A DNA stretch of 5,264 nt, taken from NCBI GenBank assembly GCA_041666425.1, contig JBAYHA010000056.1:1-5264 (forward strand), written 5' to 3'. The stretch is from JBAYHA01 sp041666425 (GTDB lineage Bacteria > Patescibacteriota > Patescibacteriia > UBA11705 > JABHMO01). A program made the position numbers and the translations under genes. The notes under the pieces are model-generated. The model had not been told where the DNA came from. It saw only the letters and a program-made list of their open reading frames with translations, and did not search any database. Below are positions 4,785-5,264 of this stretch, one piece after another (position 1 is the first letter of the stretch; every line of letters begins with the position of its first letter).

Positions 4785-5264
4785 TTAAACTATATGCGAA
4801 TAATATTTCAGCTTTTCCGTTCCGGAGCGATAAAGTTGCGCCGGTCGGCCGGCTTCACGGTTGAATTTGTCCATTGGTTCGAGCAAATCAAGCGACAGAA
4901 TTTTTTTGCGGAAATTTCTTTTGTCGAGCGGTGAATCATAAACGACTTCGTACAATTTTTGCAAATGCGAAAGCGTAAATGATTTTGACAACATAGAAAG
5001 TGCAATGTTGGTATATTCAAATTTCCATTTCAGTCTTTGCCAAGCATAATCGATAATTTCCCGATGCGATTTGCCAAAAGCCAATTCCGGTAAATTTTTA
5101 ATGTCAAACCAATCAGCATCCGTCGCATCATCAGAAGCGTTTAATTTAATTTTTTCCGATTCACGAACGAGATGCAAATAAGCAACCGAAATAACTCTGG
5201 CGCGCGGATCACGCTTAACATCACCAAAAGTATAAAGTTGCTCCAAATAAGCGCTCCTCGCCAA
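4785..5264 (-). CDS. Nudix hydrolase / NrtR-like regulator, 3' part only
   Basis: The frame is open to the window edge and the first codon seen is TTG, so the 5' part, including the Nudix box (GX5EX7REUXEEXGU), is missing. The visible 159 residues begin just after where that box should be. YLEQLYTFGDVKRDPRARVISVAYLHLV is the typical second half of an ADP-ribose-pyrophosphatase-like Nudix fold. After WFDIKNLPELAF.KHREII..A..RL..K.EYTNIA comes a winged-helix tail (FTLSHLQKLYEVVYDSPLDKRNFRKKIL..LLEP...GRPAQLYR), as in NrtR. NrtR proteins repress NAD-biosynthesis genes and sense ADP-ribose-type ligands. Whether this protein hydrolyses, regulates or both cannot be told without the Nudix box. It is the first visible gene of the operon with rhuM. 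Confidence 0.88.
   Translation of the reverse strand: MARSAYLEQLYTFGDVKRDPRARVISVAYLHLVRESEKIKLNASDDATDADWFDIKNLPELAFGKSHREIIDYAWQRLKWKFEYTNIALSMLSKSFTLSHLQKLYEVVYDSPLDKRNFRKKILSLDLLEPMDKFNREAGRPAQLYRSGTEKLKYYSHIV

Noticed and set aside
4808..5020. Second minus-strand open frame (70 codons)
   Set aside because: Out of frame with the Nudix/winged-helix protein, whose family motifs cover the same bases.
1..5264. CRISPR array, tRNA or rRNA genes, insertion sequence
   Set aside because: I saw no regularly spaced repeats, no cloverleaf-like sequence, no rRNA signatures and no transposase.

Overview
The window is AT-rich DNA in which every convincing gene lies on the minus strand, so transcription runs right to left. 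The standard bacterial code fits: glycine is written with GGN codons, there are no in-frame TGA codons inside genes, and TAG, TGA and TAA are all used as stops. The gene types (a large protein ending in a variable-looking lectin-like domain, orphan proteins, short leaders, sparse Shine-Dalgarno use) suggest an uncultivated small-genome bacterium, most likely of the Patescibacteria/Candidate Phyla Radiation. That assignment is inference; there is no rRNA or other marker here.

Right part (5264 to 3349): a likely operon. It begins with the 3' part of a Nudix-type protein with an NrtR-like winged-helix tail, whose start lies outside the window. Four bases later comes a complete RhuM-family protein, and 83 bases later an 80-residue orphan protein. 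A strong intrinsic terminator closes the unit at 3342-3372.

Middle part (3300 to 1964): a consensus promoter (TTGACA, 17 bases, TATAAT) drives a single 362-residue cytosolic protein of unknown function that looks like an internal duplication of two halves of about 181 residues. It is followed by three successive terminator-type hairpins.

Left part (1938 to 1): a second strong promoter (TTGACA, 16 bases, TAAAAT) produces a leader of about 107 bases that folds into two back-to-back long hairpins. The leader ends in a strong Shine-Dalgarno. It leads into a 557-residue protein with two membrane segments near its N terminus, an acidic/coiled-coil middle, and a C-terminal domain resembling the C-type-lectin-fold variable domains of diversity-generating retroelement (DGR) targets. 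An intrinsic terminator at 18-47 ends this unit. No reverse transcriptase or template repeat is visible; if they exist they would lie outside, most likely to the left.

The most interesting item is the 557-residue protein: a membrane-tethered candidate variable protein behind an elaborately structured leader. The three units look independently transcribed and well insulated from one another; I see no direct evidence that they work in one pathway.
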